Origin: Mycobacterium marseillense
GTDB taxonomy: Bacteria > Actinomycetota > Actinomycetes > Mycobacteriales > Mycobacteriaceae
Direction: 5' to 3'
Assembly: GCF_010731675.1 (NCBI RefSeq)
Contig: NZ_AP022584.1
Coordinates: 1,488,001-1,552,000, forward strand
DNA length: 64,000 nucleotides
The notes under the pieces were generated by a model. The model saw only the letters and a program-made list of their open reading frames with translations, made no database searches and was not told where the DNA came from. A program made the position numbers and the translations under genes. Shown here in pieces: positions 7,776 through 18,544 of the stretch (the stretch's first letter is position 1; each line of letters opens with the position of its first letter).

Positions 7776-9956
7776 ATGCAGACCCCGACGCGCTCTTCCT
7801 CACCGGCGGCCGCCGCCGATCCGGGCGCCGCAGGGGCGCCCACTGAGGGTTCATGGGGATCTCAGGGGTTCTATCGCGACGACCTCGACGGCTTGCGCGG
7901 CATCGCGATCGCGCTGGTCGCCGTCTTCCACATCTGGTTCGGCCGAGTCTCCGGCGGCGTCGACGTGTTTCTGGCGCTGTCCGGATTCTTCTTCGGCGGC
8001 AAGGTCATTCGCGCCGCGTTGAACCCAGCGGCCACCTTATCGCCGGTGGCCGAGGTGATCCGGCTTATCCGCCGCCTGGTTCCGGCCCTCGTCGTCGTGC
8101 TGGCCGGGTGCGCGCTGCTCACCATCCTGGTTCAGCCCGAAACCCGCTGGGAGACGTTCGCCGACCAGAGCCTCGCCAGCCTCGGCTACTACCAGAACTG
8201 GGAGTTGGCCAACACCGCCTCCGACTACCTGCGCGCGGGTGAGGCCGTCAGCCCCCTGCAGCACATCTGGTCGATGTCGGTGCAGGGCCAGTTCTACGTC
8301 AGCTTCCTGGTCCTGATCGCCGGCCTGACCTACCTGTTCGGGCGTTCGCCGCGCGCCCGGCTGAAGACCGTGTTCCTGGTGGCGCTGAGCGCGTTGACGC
8401 TTGCCTCGTTCGTCTACGCGATCGTCGCGCACCAGCAGAACCAGACGGCCGCCTACTACGACAGCTTCGCCCGCGGCTGGGAGTTGTTGCTGGGAGCGCT
8501 GGTCGGCGCGCTGGTGACCCGGATTCGCTGGCCCATGTGGTTGCGCACCGTGCTGGCCACGGTCGCGCTGGGCGCGGTGCTGTCATGCGGGGCGCTAATC
8601 AACGGCGTGCGCGAGTTCCCGGGCCCGTGGGCCCTGGTGCCCGTCGGCGCCGCCATGCTGTTGATCCTTGTCGGAGCCGGCCCGACGGGCGATTCCGAGC
8701 GCCGGTTGCCGCTGCCGAATCGGCTGCTGGCGACGCGCCCGCTGGTCGAGCTGGGTGCCATGGCCTATTCGCTCTATCTCTGGCACTGGCCGCTGCTCAT
8801 CTTCTGGCTGTCCTACACCGGCCACAAGCACGCCACGTTCCTCGAAGGCGCGGTGTTGCTGCTGGTGTCGGGTGTGTTGGCGTATCTGACCAACCGGCTT
8901 GTCGAGGACCCGCTGCGCTACCGCGCGTCCTCGAAACCGGCACCCCGGCCGGCCGCACGGACGACCCGATGGCTGGGCCGTCTTCGGCGGCCGACGCTGG
9001 TGTTGGGATCGGCGGTCGTGCTGCTGGGTGTGACGCTGACGGCGACGTCGTTCACGTGGCGTCAACACGTGACGGTGCTGCGGTCGGCCGGCAAAGAGCT
9101 CAGCGTTCTCAACCCGCAGGACTATCCCGGCGCGCGGGCCCTGACCGAACACGCGCGGGTGCCGGCATTGCCGATGCGACCCACGGTCCTGGAGGTCAAA
9201 CAGGACCTACCCGCCTCGACCAAGGACGGGTGCATCAGTGACTTCGTCAACCCGGCGGTGGTCAACTGCACCTACGGCGATGCGGCCGCGGAGCGCACGA
9301 TCGCGTTGGCGGGCGGGTCGCACGCCGAGCACTGGCTGCCCGCGCTGGACATCCTGGGCAAGGCGCACCACTTCAAGGTCGTGACGTATCTCAAGATGGG
9401 CTGTCCGCTGTCGACCGAGCAGGTCCCGCTGATCATGGGCAACAACGCCCCCTACCCGCAGTGTCGCGAGTGGGTGCAGCAGACGATGACCAAACTGGTC
9501 ACCGACCGGCCCGACTACGTCTTCACCACGACCACCCGGCCGTGGAACATCAAGTCCGGCGACGTGATGCCCGCCACCTATATCGGGATCTGGCAAACGT
9601 TGTCCGACAACAACATTCCCATCCTCGGGATGCGAGACACCCCGTGGCTGGTGAAGAACGGCCAGCCGTTCGACCCGGCAGACTGCCTGGCCAAACGGGG
9701 CGCCACCGCCCGATCGTGTGCGATCAAGCGGTCCGACCTGCTCTCCGACCGCAACCAGACCCTCGACTTCGTCGCCCGGTTCCCGCAGCTCAAGGTGCTC
9801 GACATGTCCGACGCGGTCTGCCGCGCCGACGTCTGCCGCCCCGTCGAGGGCAACATCCTGGTCTACCACGGGGCCCATCACCTGTCCCCCACCTACATGC
9901 GGACCATGGCGCCGGAACTGGGCCGCCAGATCGCCGACAACACCGGCTGGTGGTGA
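7776..9956 (+). CDS. Membrane O-acyltransferase (acyltransferase-3/OafA family) with C-terminal SGNH domain, Rv1565c homologue
   Basis: A 726-residue integral membrane protein. Residues ~30-400 form the acyltransferase-3 domain: RDDLDGLRGIAIALVAVFHI (conserved R/D and membrane His), GGVDVFLALSGFF, LIRRLVPAL, then about ten membrane segments including YSLYLWHWPLLIF. A further membrane helix (~410-430) leads to an extracytoplasmic SGNH-hydrolase-like domain with block I reading AGGSHAEHW and a C-terminal HHLSPTYMRTMAPELG carrying the catalytic His. Such fusions O-acetylate or acylate cell-envelope glycans; the substrate here is unknown. A TAAATT box about 12 bases before ATG 7776 could be a -10 element giving an almost leaderless transcript. 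It lies between ripD and treX, as Rv1565c does in M. tuberculosis. Confidence 0.88.
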   Translation: MQTPTRSSSPAAAADPGAAGAPTEGSWGSQGFYRDDLDGLRGIAIALVAVFHIWFGRVSGGVDVFLALSGFFFGGKVIRAALNPAATLSPVAEVIRLIRRLVPALVVVLAGCALLTILVQPETRWETFADQSLASLGYYQNWELANTASDYLRAGEAVSPLQHIWSMSVQGQFYVSFLVLIAGLTYLFGRSPRARLKTVFLVALSALTLASFVYAIVAHQQNQTAAYYDSFARGWELLLGALVGALVTRIRWPMWLRTVLATVALGAVLSCGALINGVREFPGPWALVPVGAAMLLILVGAGPTGDSERRLPLPNRLLATRPLVELGAMAYSLYLWHWPLLIFWLSYTGHKHATFLEGAVLLLVSGVLAYLTNRLVEDPLRYRASSKPAPRPAARTTRWLGRLRRPTLVLGSAVVLLGVTLTATSFTWRQHVTVLRSAGKELSVLNPQDYPGARALTEHARVPALPMRPTVLEVKQDLPASTKDGCISDFVNPAVVNCTYGDAAAERTIALAGGSHAEHWLPALDILGKAHHFKVVTYLKMGCPLSTEQVPLIMGNNAPYPQCREWVQQTMTKLVTDRPDYVFTTTTRPWNIKSGDVMPATYIGIWQTLSDNNIPILGMRDTPWLVKNGQPFDPADCLAKRGATARSCAIKRSDLLSDRNQTLDFVARFPQLKVLDMSDAVCRADVCRPVEGNILVYHGAHHLSPTYMRTMAPELGRQIADNTGWW

Positions 9957-10015
9957 GCCGCCCCGCGGACCGCCGTATGTTCGTGAGCGCCCCGCGGCGC
10001 GGATAAGGTCGAAAG

Positions 10016-12226
<2,211 letters not shown>

Positions 12227-12229
12227 CGC

Positions 12230-14551
12230 ATGGATTTACCCATCCTGTCCACCTATCGGCTGCAGCTGCGTGGTGAATCCAGCGGGTCCGCGTTCACCTT
12301 CGCCGACGCGGAAAACCTGCTGGACTACCTCGACGACCTCGGGGTGACGCACCTGTACCTGTCGCCGATCATGACCGCGACCACCGGGTCGAGCCACGGC
12401 TACGACGTCACCGACCCCACGACGGTTTCCCCCGAGCTCGGCGGCCACGACGGCCTGGCCCGGCTGTCGGCGGCGGCCCGGGCGCGGGGCCTCGGCCTGG
12501 TCGTCGACATCGTGCCAAACCACGTCGGCATCGACCAGCCCCAGCAGAACCCCTGGTGGTGGGACGTCCTGCAAAACGGCCGTTCGTCGCCCTACGCAAC
12601 GTTTTTCGATATCGACTGGGACCTCGACCCGCAGGGCCGCATCGTGCTGCCGGTGCTTGGCTCCGACGACGACGCCGCCGACCTGACCGTCGACGGGGAC
12701 CTGCTGCGCCTGGGCGATCTGGCGCTGCCGATCGCGCCGGGCACCGCCGGCGGCACCGGCCCCGAGGTGCACGACCGCCAGCACTACCGCCTGGTGGGCT
12801 GGCGCAACGGCGTGTGCGGCTACCGCCGCTTCTTCTCGATCACCTCACTGGCGGGGCTGCGCCAGGAAGATCGCGCGGTCTTCGACGCCACCCACGCCGA
12901 AGTCGGGCGGTGGTTCACCGAGGAGCTCGTCGACGGCGTGCGCATCGATCATCCCGACGGCCTGTCCGATCCGTGCAGCTACCTGGCCTGGTTGCGCGAA
13001 TTGGCCGGGCCGTCGGCCTGGATCGTGATCGAGAAGATCCTGGCCGTCGACGAAGCGCTCGAGCCCACCCTGGCGGTCGACGGCACCACGGGTTACGACG
13101 TGCTGCGTGAGGTCGGCGGTGTTTTCCTGGATCCGCGGGGTGCCCCGGCCCTGACCGCGCTGGTGGACTCTTCCGGCGTGGACTACCGGGCGTTCCCGGC
13201 CATGCTGGCCGATCTCAAAATCCGTTCGGCCACCGACACGTTGGGCAGTGAGCTGGCCCGGCTGCGCCGCAGCATCGTGGCCGCCGCCGGCGCCGATGAC
13301 CCGATGCTGCCCGACGCGGTCGCCGCGCTCCTCACGCACCTCGGGGTCTACCGCAGCGACTACCCCGGCCTGGTCGCACTGCTGCCCACCGCGCTGGCCG
13401 AAACCGAGGCGGCCGCACCGGAATTGGGCCCGGCGCTGCAGGTGCTGGCCGCGGCGCTGGCCCACGGCGGCGAGCCGGCCACCCGGCTGCAGCAGCTGTG
13501 CGGGGCCGTCACCGCCAAGTCTGTCGAGGACTGCCTGTTCTACCGCGACGCCCGCCTGGTATCGCTGAACGAGGTGGGCGGCGAGCCGCACCGCTTCGGG
13601 GTCGGCGCGGCCGAATTTCACCACAGCGCCGCCAGCCGCGCCCGGTTGTGGCCGCATACGATGACCACGCTGACCACCCATGACACCAAACGCGGGGAGG
13701 ACGTGCGCGCCCGGATCGGGGTGCTGTCCCAGGTGCCGTCGCTGTGGACCGAGTTCGTCTCCCGGTGGGAGATCGACGCCCCCTCCCCCGATCCGGCGAC
13801 CGGACAGTTCCTGTGGCAGAACATCTTCGGTGTGTGGCCGGTAGGCGGGCCCGACAAAGGAAAACCCACCGCCGAGTTGCGTGACCGATTGCACGGCTAC
13901 GCGGAGAAGGCCATCCGGGAGGCGGCCTGGCACACCTCGTGGAGCGATCCCGACACCGACTTCGAAGACGCGATCCACCGCTGGCTGGACACGGTGTTGG
14001 ACGGCCCGGTGGCCGGGCAGCTGACCGAGCTTGTCGCGCAACTCAATCCGCACGCCGCCAGCGACGCGCTGGGCCAAAAGCTGCTAGCGCTGACCGTGCC
14101 CGGGATACCGGACGTCTACCAGGGCACCGAGCTGTGGGACGACAGCCTGGTCGATCCGGACAATCGCCGCCCGGTCGACTACGCCGCCCGGCGCGCCGCC
14201 CTGCAGGCACTACAGCACCCGAAGATCCGGGTCGTCACCACCGCGCTTCGCGTGCGCCGCGCCCACCCGGACAGCTTCCTGCGGGGCGACTACGTCCCGG
14301 TGCTGGCCGACGGGGACGCCGCCGACCACGTGCTGGCCTTCCGCCGGGGCTCAAATGGCGGAGACATCGTGGTCGCGGTGATCCGCTGGACCGTGCGGCT
14401 CACCGAAACCGGTTGGGGCAACACGGTGTTGCCGCTGCCCGATGGCACCTGGAAAGACGCGCTCACCGGGGCCGTCGCGGATGGACCGACCTCGGCGGCC
14501 CAGTTGTTCGCCGACCTGCCGGTCGTTCTGCTGGAGCGCCATCATGACTGA
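12230..14551 (+). CDS. treY: Maltooligosyltrehalose synthase
   Basis: A 773-residue GH13 enzyme that isomerises the reducing-end alpha-1,4 bond of a maltooligosaccharide to the alpha,alpha-1,1 bond of trehalose. Characteristic features are STYRLQL at the N-terminus, HLYLSPIMTATTGSSHGYDV, LVVDIVPNHVGID (barrel strand 3 motif), DGVRIDHPDGL (catalytic Asp region), VIEKIL (catalytic Glu), TTHDTKRGEDVRARI and GIPDVYQGTELWD. These TreY-specific motifs separate it from alpha-amylases. It is the middle gene of treX-treY-treZ: three bases after treX, and overlapping treZ by eight bases. Confidence 0.95.
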   Translation: MDLPILSTYRLQLRGESSGSAFTFADAENLLDYLDDLGVTHLYLSPIMTATTGSSHGYDVTDPTTVSPELGGHDGLARLSAAARARGLGLVVDIVPNHVGIDQPQQNPWWWDVLQNGRSSPYATFFDIDWDLDPQGRIVLPVLGSDDDAADLTVDGDLLRLGDLALPIAPGTAGGTGPEVHDRQHYRLVGWRNGVCGYRRFFSITSLAGLRQEDRAVFDATHAEVGRWFTEELVDGVRIDHPDGLSDPCSYLAWLRELAGPSAWIVIEKILAVDEALEPTLAVDGTTGYDVLREVGGVFLDPRGAPALTALVDSSGVDYRAFPAMLADLKIRSATDTLGSELARLRRSIVAAAGADDPMLPDAVAALLTHLGVYRSDYPGLVALLPTALAETEAAAPELGPALQVLAAALAHGGEPATRLQQLCGAVTAKSVEDCLFYRDARLVSLNEVGGEPHRFGVGAAEFHHSAASRARLWPHTMTTLTTHDTKRGEDVRARIGVLSQVPSLWTEFVSRWEIDAPSPDPATGQFLWQNIFGVWPVGGPDKGKPTAELRDRLHGYAEKAIREAAWHTSWSDPDTDFEDAIHRWLDTVLDGPVAGQLTELVAQLNPHAASDALGQKLLALTVPGIPDVYQGTELWDDSLVDPDNRRPVDYAARRAALQALQHPKIRVVTTALRVRRAHPDSFLRGDYVPVLADGDAADHVLAFRRGSNGGDIVVAVIRWTVRLTETGWGNTVLPLPDGTWKDALTGAVADGPTSAAQLFADLPVVLLERHHD

Positions 14552-16295
14552 CTTCGGTGTCTGGGCGCCCAAACCCGAGCTCGTCCGTCTCGACGTCGAC
14601 GGCGACGTGCACCCGATGACTCGCGCGAAGGACGGCTGGTGGCATGCGAGCGTGGACGCCGCGCCGGACGCCCGTTACGGATACCTGCTCGACGACGACC
14701 CCACGGTGCTGCCCGACCCGCGCTCGCCGCGCCAGCCCGAGGGCGTGCACGCCCGCTCGCAGCTGTGGGATCCCGCCGCCGCGACGTGGACTGACACCGG
14801 GTGGGCCGGCCGGTCGGTCGAAGGCGCGGTGATCTACGAGCTGCACCTGGGCACGTTCACCGGGGCAGGGACCCTCGACGCCGCCGTCGACAAGCTGGAC
14901 TATCTGGTGGATCTCGGCGTCGACTTCGTGGAGCTGATGCCGGTGAATTCCTTTGCCGGCAGCTATGGCTGGGGCTACGACGGGGTGCTGTGGTACAGCG
15001 TGCACGAGCCCTACGGAGGGCCCGACGCGCTGGTGCGCTTCATCGACGCCTGCCACGCGAAGGGTCTGGGCGTGCTGATCGACGCGGTGTTCAACCACCT
15101 CGGCCCGTCGGGCAACTACCTGCCGCGGTTCGGCCCTTACCTGTCCTCGGCGAGCAACCCGTGGGGTGAGGGCATCAACATCGCCGACGCCGACTCCGAC
15201 GAGGTCCGCCGCTACATCATCGGCTGCGCGCTGCGCTGGATGCGTGATTTCCATGCCGACGGCCTGCGGCTGGACGCGGTCCACGCGCTGGTGGACACCA
15301 CCGCCATCCATATCCTCGAGGAACTTGCCACCGAAACCGATTGGCTGGCCCAGCAATTGGGGCGCCCGTTGTCGCTGATCGCCGAGAGCGACCTGAACGA
15401 CCCGCGGCTGATCACCCCGCGTGACCGCGGCGGCTACGGCCTGACCGCGCAATGGGCCGACGACATTCATCACGCCATCCACACCGCGGTGTCCGGCGAG
15501 CGCCAGGGCTACTACGGCGACTTCGGCAGCCTGGCCACCCTCGCACACACGCTGCGCCAGGGCTTCTTTCACGCCGCGACCTATTCGTCGTTCCGGTACC
15601 GGCGCCACGGCCGCCCGCTGGACACGACCCAGAAATCCGGCATCCCGGCCACCCGGCTGGTCGCCTACACCTGCACCCACGATCAGGTCGGCAACCGAGC
15701 CCTGGGCGATCGCCCCTCGCAGAACCTGAGCGGCGGCCAGCTGGCCATCAAGGCGGCGCTGGCGCTCGGATCCCCGTACACCACAATGCTTTTCATGGGC
15801 GAGGAATACGCGGCCTCCACCCCGTTCCAGTTCTTCAGCTCACATCCCGAACCGGAGCTGGCCCGGGCCACCGCCGAGGGGCGCAAGGCCGAGTTCGCCG
15901 AGCACGGCTGGGACGCCGACGAGATCCCCGACCCACAGGACCCCGAGACGTTCGCGCGCTCCAAGCTGAACTGGGAGGAGGTCGACACCGGCGAGCACGC
16001 CCGCCTGCACCGGCTGTACCGCGACCTGATCGCGTTGCGGCGCACCGATCCGGACCTCGCCGACCCCTGGCTGGAGCACCTCACGGTCGACTACGACGAG
16101 GACCAGGGCTGGATCGCCATGTCGCGCGGGCGGCTGCGCATCGTGTGCAACCTGAGCGCCGAGTCGGTGCGGGTGCCGATCGGCGGCGACGTCGTGCTGG
16201 CGTGGGGAGAACCGGCTGTCGACGCCGACGGCGCTGTGCTGCAAGGCCATTCGTTCGCCATCCTGGCGGCGCCCACGGGGCCTGTGGATAACTGA
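14544..16295 (+). CDS. treZ: Maltooligosyltrehalose trehalohydrolase
   Basis: A 583-residue GH13 enzyme that releases free trehalose from the maltooligosyltrehalose made by TreY. It has an N-terminal carbohydrate-binding domain (MTDFGVWAPKPELVRLDVDG), then VIYELHLGTFTGAGTLDAA, VDFVELMPVNSFAG, DAVFNHLGPSG, DGLRLDAVHAL (nucleophile Asp), LIAESDLNDPRL (acid/base Glu) and YTCTHDQVGNRALGDR. The frame is open upstream to 14442, but ATG 14544 gives the family's normal N-terminus and the M. tuberculosis length (580 aa). The start lies inside the treY end (overlap ATGACTGA), so translation is coupled. Together treX-Y-Z form the glycogen-to-trehalose route important in mycobacterial envelope metabolism. 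Confidence 0.95.
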   Translation: MTDFGVWAPKPELVRLDVDGDVHPMTRAKDGWWHASVDAAPDARYGYLLDDDPTVLPDPRSPRQPEGVHARSQLWDPAAATWTDTGWAGRSVEGAVIYELHLGTFTGAGTLDAAVDKLDYLVDLGVDFVELMPVNSFAGSYGWGYDGVLWYSVHEPYGGPDALVRFIDACHAKGLGVLIDAVFNHLGPSGNYLPRFGPYLSSASNPWGEGINIADADSDEVRRYIIGCALRWMRDFHADGLRLDAVHALVDTTAIHILEELATETDWLAQQLGRPLSLIAESDLNDPRLITPRDRGGYGLTAQWADDIHHAIHTAVSGERQGYYGDFGSLATLAHTLRQGFFHAATYSSFRYRRHGRPLDTTQKSGIPATRLVAYTCTHDQVGNRALGDRPSQNLSGGQLAIKAALALGSPYTTMLFMGEEYAASTPFQFFSSHPEPELARATAEGRKAEFAEHGWDADEIPDPQDPETFARSKLNWEEVDTGEHARLHRLYRDLIALRRTDPDLADPWLEHLTVDYDEDQGWIAMSRGRLRIVCNLSAESVRVPIGGDVVLAWGEPAVDADGAVLQGHSFAILAAPTGPVDN

Positions 16296-16332
16296 TTGGC
16301 GGCCGCGCCGGATCACCCCCGATGATGCGGCC

Positions 16333-16494
16333 ATGAGTCATTCTGAATTCGGTCACAAACTGCGGCGGATCTGCTCGCACAATCCGGCCCGCCGGGGCCT
16401 CACCACGCGGCGCACCGTGCGCCGCGACACGCCGTCCAACACCATCGAACTGTTGTGGACCGGCCCAGGGCCGGGTGACGACGAGACGGCGTGA
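16333..16494 (+). CDS. Small basic hypothetical protein (53 aa), uncertain
   Basis: A short open frame starting at ATG 16333, 37 bases after the treZ stop and in the same direction, ends eight bases before the convergent MocR-type gene. The product (MSHSEFGHKLRRICSHNPAR...) is Arg-rich in its first half and ends acidic (GPGPGDDETA). No domain is recognised. It might be a genuine small gene at the end of the trehalose operon or a chance frame; only its tidy fit between two genes supports it. Confidence 0.35.
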   Translation: MSHSEFGHKLRRICSHNPARRGLTTRRTVRRDTPSNTIELLWTGPGPGDDETA

Positions 16495-16501
16495 CCCGCG
16501 G

Positions 16502-17839
16502 CTACACGATGGGCCGGCCGGCGGGGCGCACCGCCTGGGCGACCGCGTCGGCGAGCGGAGCGATCTCCTCGGGCGCCAGGTCCGAGATCGTGAGGCGGAT
16601 GCCCGCCGGCGTCCGCATGCGGAACCGGGAGCCCGGCGCCGCCGCCCACCCCGCCCCGAACAGGCGGGAGATCGCGACCGCCTCGTCGGGGACCGGAACC
16701 CACACGTTGAGCCCGGAACGCCCGTGCGCGTCGAGACCGCGCTCGGCCAGCGCGTCGCACAGCCGCGACCGGCGGTCGGCGTAGTGCCGCTCGGCGCCGG
16801 CGACCAACTCGGAGGCCGCGTCGTCGGACCACAGGCCGACGGCCAGCCGCTGCAACACGTGGCTCACCCAGCCGGGGCCGAGCCGCAGGCGGCCATGCAC
16901 CCGCTCGACGGTCCGGTGGTCGCCCGCCAGGACAGCCACGCGCAGGTCGGGGCCGTAGGCCTTGGACGCCGAGCGCACGAACGCCCAGTGGGTGGTGCAT
17001 CCGGCCAGGGTGTGCAGCGGTACGCCGGCGATGCCCGCGCAGTGATCGTCTTCGACCAGCAGCAGGTCGTCGGCCCGGCGGGCCAGCACCGCGCGCAGGT
17101 CATCGGCGCGATCCGCCGATAGCGCGGCACCCGTCGGGTTTTGCGCGCGGTTGGTCAGGACCAGCGCGCGCACCCCGCGCCCCAGGACCCGGGCCAGGTC
17201 GGCGGTCAACGGCCCGTCGTCGTCCACCGGCACCGGCTCGGCCGAAAGCCCCAGGGCGGCAAGGAGATCCAGGAGGTTGGCCCACCCCGGATCCTCGATG
17301 GCCACCCGATCGCCGGGACGCAGATGCGCGGAGAGTGCGCGCTCGATGCCGTCCAGCGCGCCGCTGGTCACCGCCAGGTGATCGGCGGGCACCCCGTCGG
17401 CGGACAACGCGCGCCGGGCGAACTCCTCCAGCGCCGGCGAGATGGCCGGGCCGCCGTAAAGCACCGGCTGCGCGGGCGCCGGTCCGGGCGGGGCGGCTCC
17501 CGCGATGGGCAGCAGGTGCGGGTTGGGGTTGCCGGTGGACAGATCGCGCACGCCCGCGGGCACCTCGAGCCCGAGCAGCGAGCGCGGAGTGGTCGCCGGC
17601 CGGCGCCGCACCCGGGTGCCACGCCGGCCCGCGGTCTCGACGGCCCCGCGATCGCGCAGCAAGCGGTAGGCCGCGGCGGCGGTGTTGGCGTTGACGCCGA
17701 GTTGCGTGGCCAGCTCGCGGACCGGGGGCAGCGCGTCGCCGGGCGTCAGGGAGCCGGCCGAGATCGCCGCTTCGATGCTGGCGGCTATGGAATCCGCGCC
17801 GGTTCCCGTTATGCTGTTTTGTACTGGCACGCAATTCAT
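16502..17839 (-). CDS. MocR/PdxR-type transcription factor (GntR HTH fused to class I aminotransferase fold)
   Basis: A 445-residue regulator. Residues ~15-80 are a GntR-type winged helix (IAASIEAAISAGSLTPGDAL, then PVRELATQLGVNANTAAAAYR), and residues ~105-440 are a fold-type I aminotransferase domain with LYGGPAISPALEEF, VTSGALDGIERAL, NRAQNPTGAALS and the PLP-lysine motif VRSASKAYGPDLRVA. MocR proteins sense PLP or an amino compound and usually control an adjacent gene. Here the divergent neighbour is a PNPOx-like flavoprotein, so control of a B6-related or detoxification step is plausible. Two direct repeats in and around the start region are the likely operator. The repeat lies over the first codons of the annotated ATG, so a slightly later start cannot be excluded. 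Confidence 0.88.
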   Translation of the reverse strand: MNCVPVQNSITGTGADSIAASIEAAISAGSLTPGDALPPVRELATQLGVNANTAAAAYRLLRDRGAVETAGRRGTRVRRRPATTPRSLLGLEVPAGVRDLSTGNPNPHLLPIAGAAPPGPAPAQPVLYGGPAISPALEEFARRALSADGVPADHLAVTSGALDGIERALSAHLRPGDRVAIEDPGWANLLDLLAALGLSAEPVPVDDDGPLTADLARVLGRGVRALVLTNRAQNPTGAALSADRADDLRAVLARRADDLLLVEDDHCAGIAGVPLHTLAGCTTHWAFVRSASKAYGPDLRVAVLAGDHRTVERVHGRLRLGPGWVSHVLQRLAVGLWSDDAASELVAGAERHYADRRSRLCDALAERGLDAHGRSGLNVWVPVPDEAVAISRLFGAGWAAAPGSRFRMRTPAGIRLTISDLAPEEIAPLADAVAQAVRPAGRPIV

Positions 17840-17850
17840 TATGTACTAGG
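17820..17850. promoter_or_regulatory. Direct-repeat operator candidate between mocR-type and PNPOx-like genes
   Basis: TGTACTGG at 17820 and TGTACTAGG at 17842 are direct repeats with a 22-base period, two helical turns. MocR/PdxR regulators typically bind direct repeats about 20-22 bases apart in the divergent promoter next to their own gene, and this is the only such repeat in the gap. The upstream copy overlaps the annotated first codons of the regulator, which fits autorepression. Confidence 0.55.
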
Positions 17851-17870
17851 ACAATTGTGAGGGCAAGCTC

Positions 17871-18542
17871 GTGGACATCGCATACCGACCGACCGCACGC
17901 ACCACCCCGACCCGCTATCGGGAGCGCGCCCGCTACGACCGTCATACCGTCCACGCCATCCTCGACGAGGCGCTGATCTGCCATCTGGGCTACCTGAACG
18001 CCGGCCGCCCGGTCGTCCTGCCGACCACGCACGCCCGCCTGGACGAGAGGCTCTACCTGCACGGTTCGAGCGGCGGGGGCCCGCTGCTGGCGGCGCGGAC
18101 GGCCGAGGCCTCGGGGTCGGGCCTGCCCGTGTGCGTCACCGTCACGCTGGTCGACGGGCTGGTGCTGGCGCGCTCGGCGATGCACCACTCGGTGAACTTC
18201 CGCTCGGTGGTCGTGGTGGGCGAGGCACGCGTGGTCGACGACCCGGCGGAGAAGTCGCGGGCGCTGGGCTGCCTGCTCGACCACATCGCGCCGGGGCGCG
18301 CCGCCGACTGCCGGGCCCCCGACGCCCGCGAGCTCGCCGCGACCGGGGTGCTCGCGCTCGACCTCGTCGAGGTGTCGGCCAAGGTGCGCAGCGGTCCCCC
18401 GGTCGACGACCCGCAGGACCTGCCGCTGCCCCACTGGGCCGGGGTGGTGCCGCTGACCTTGACGGCCGGGACGCCGGTGGCGGCGGACGACCTCGATCCG
18501 GGCACTGCCGCGCCGGCGTACCTGGGGCGGCCTCGGGGCTGA
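17871..18542 (+). CDS. Pyridoxamine 5'-phosphate oxidase-related FMN-binding protein
   Basis: A 223-residue split-barrel flavin protein. The pattern RARYDRHTVHAILDEALICHL, followed by GRPVVLPTTHARLDERLYLHGSS and CVTVTLVDGLVLARSAMHHSVNFRSVVVVGEAR, is typical of the PNPOx-like/nitroimidazole-resistance (NimA-type) family, which binds FMN at a dimer interface. The true substrate is unknown; it is not the canonical PdxH. It starts at GTG 17871 with GAGGG seven bases upstream. Divergent transcription from the MocR-type regulator with shared repeats suggests that the regulator controls it. Its end is two bases from the end of the convergent PAP2 gene. Confidence 0.8.
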   Translation: MDIAYRPTARTTPTRYRERARYDRHTVHAILDEALICHLGYLNAGRPVVLPTTHARLDERLYLHGSSGGGPLLAARTAEASGSGLPVCVTVTLVDGLVLARSAMHHSVNFRSVVVVGEARVVDDPAEKSRALGCLLDHIAPGRAADCRAPDARELAATGVLALDLVEVSAKVRSGPPVDDPQDLPLPHWAGVVPLTLTAGTPVAADDLDPGTAAPAYLGRPRG

Positions 18543-18544
18543 GC

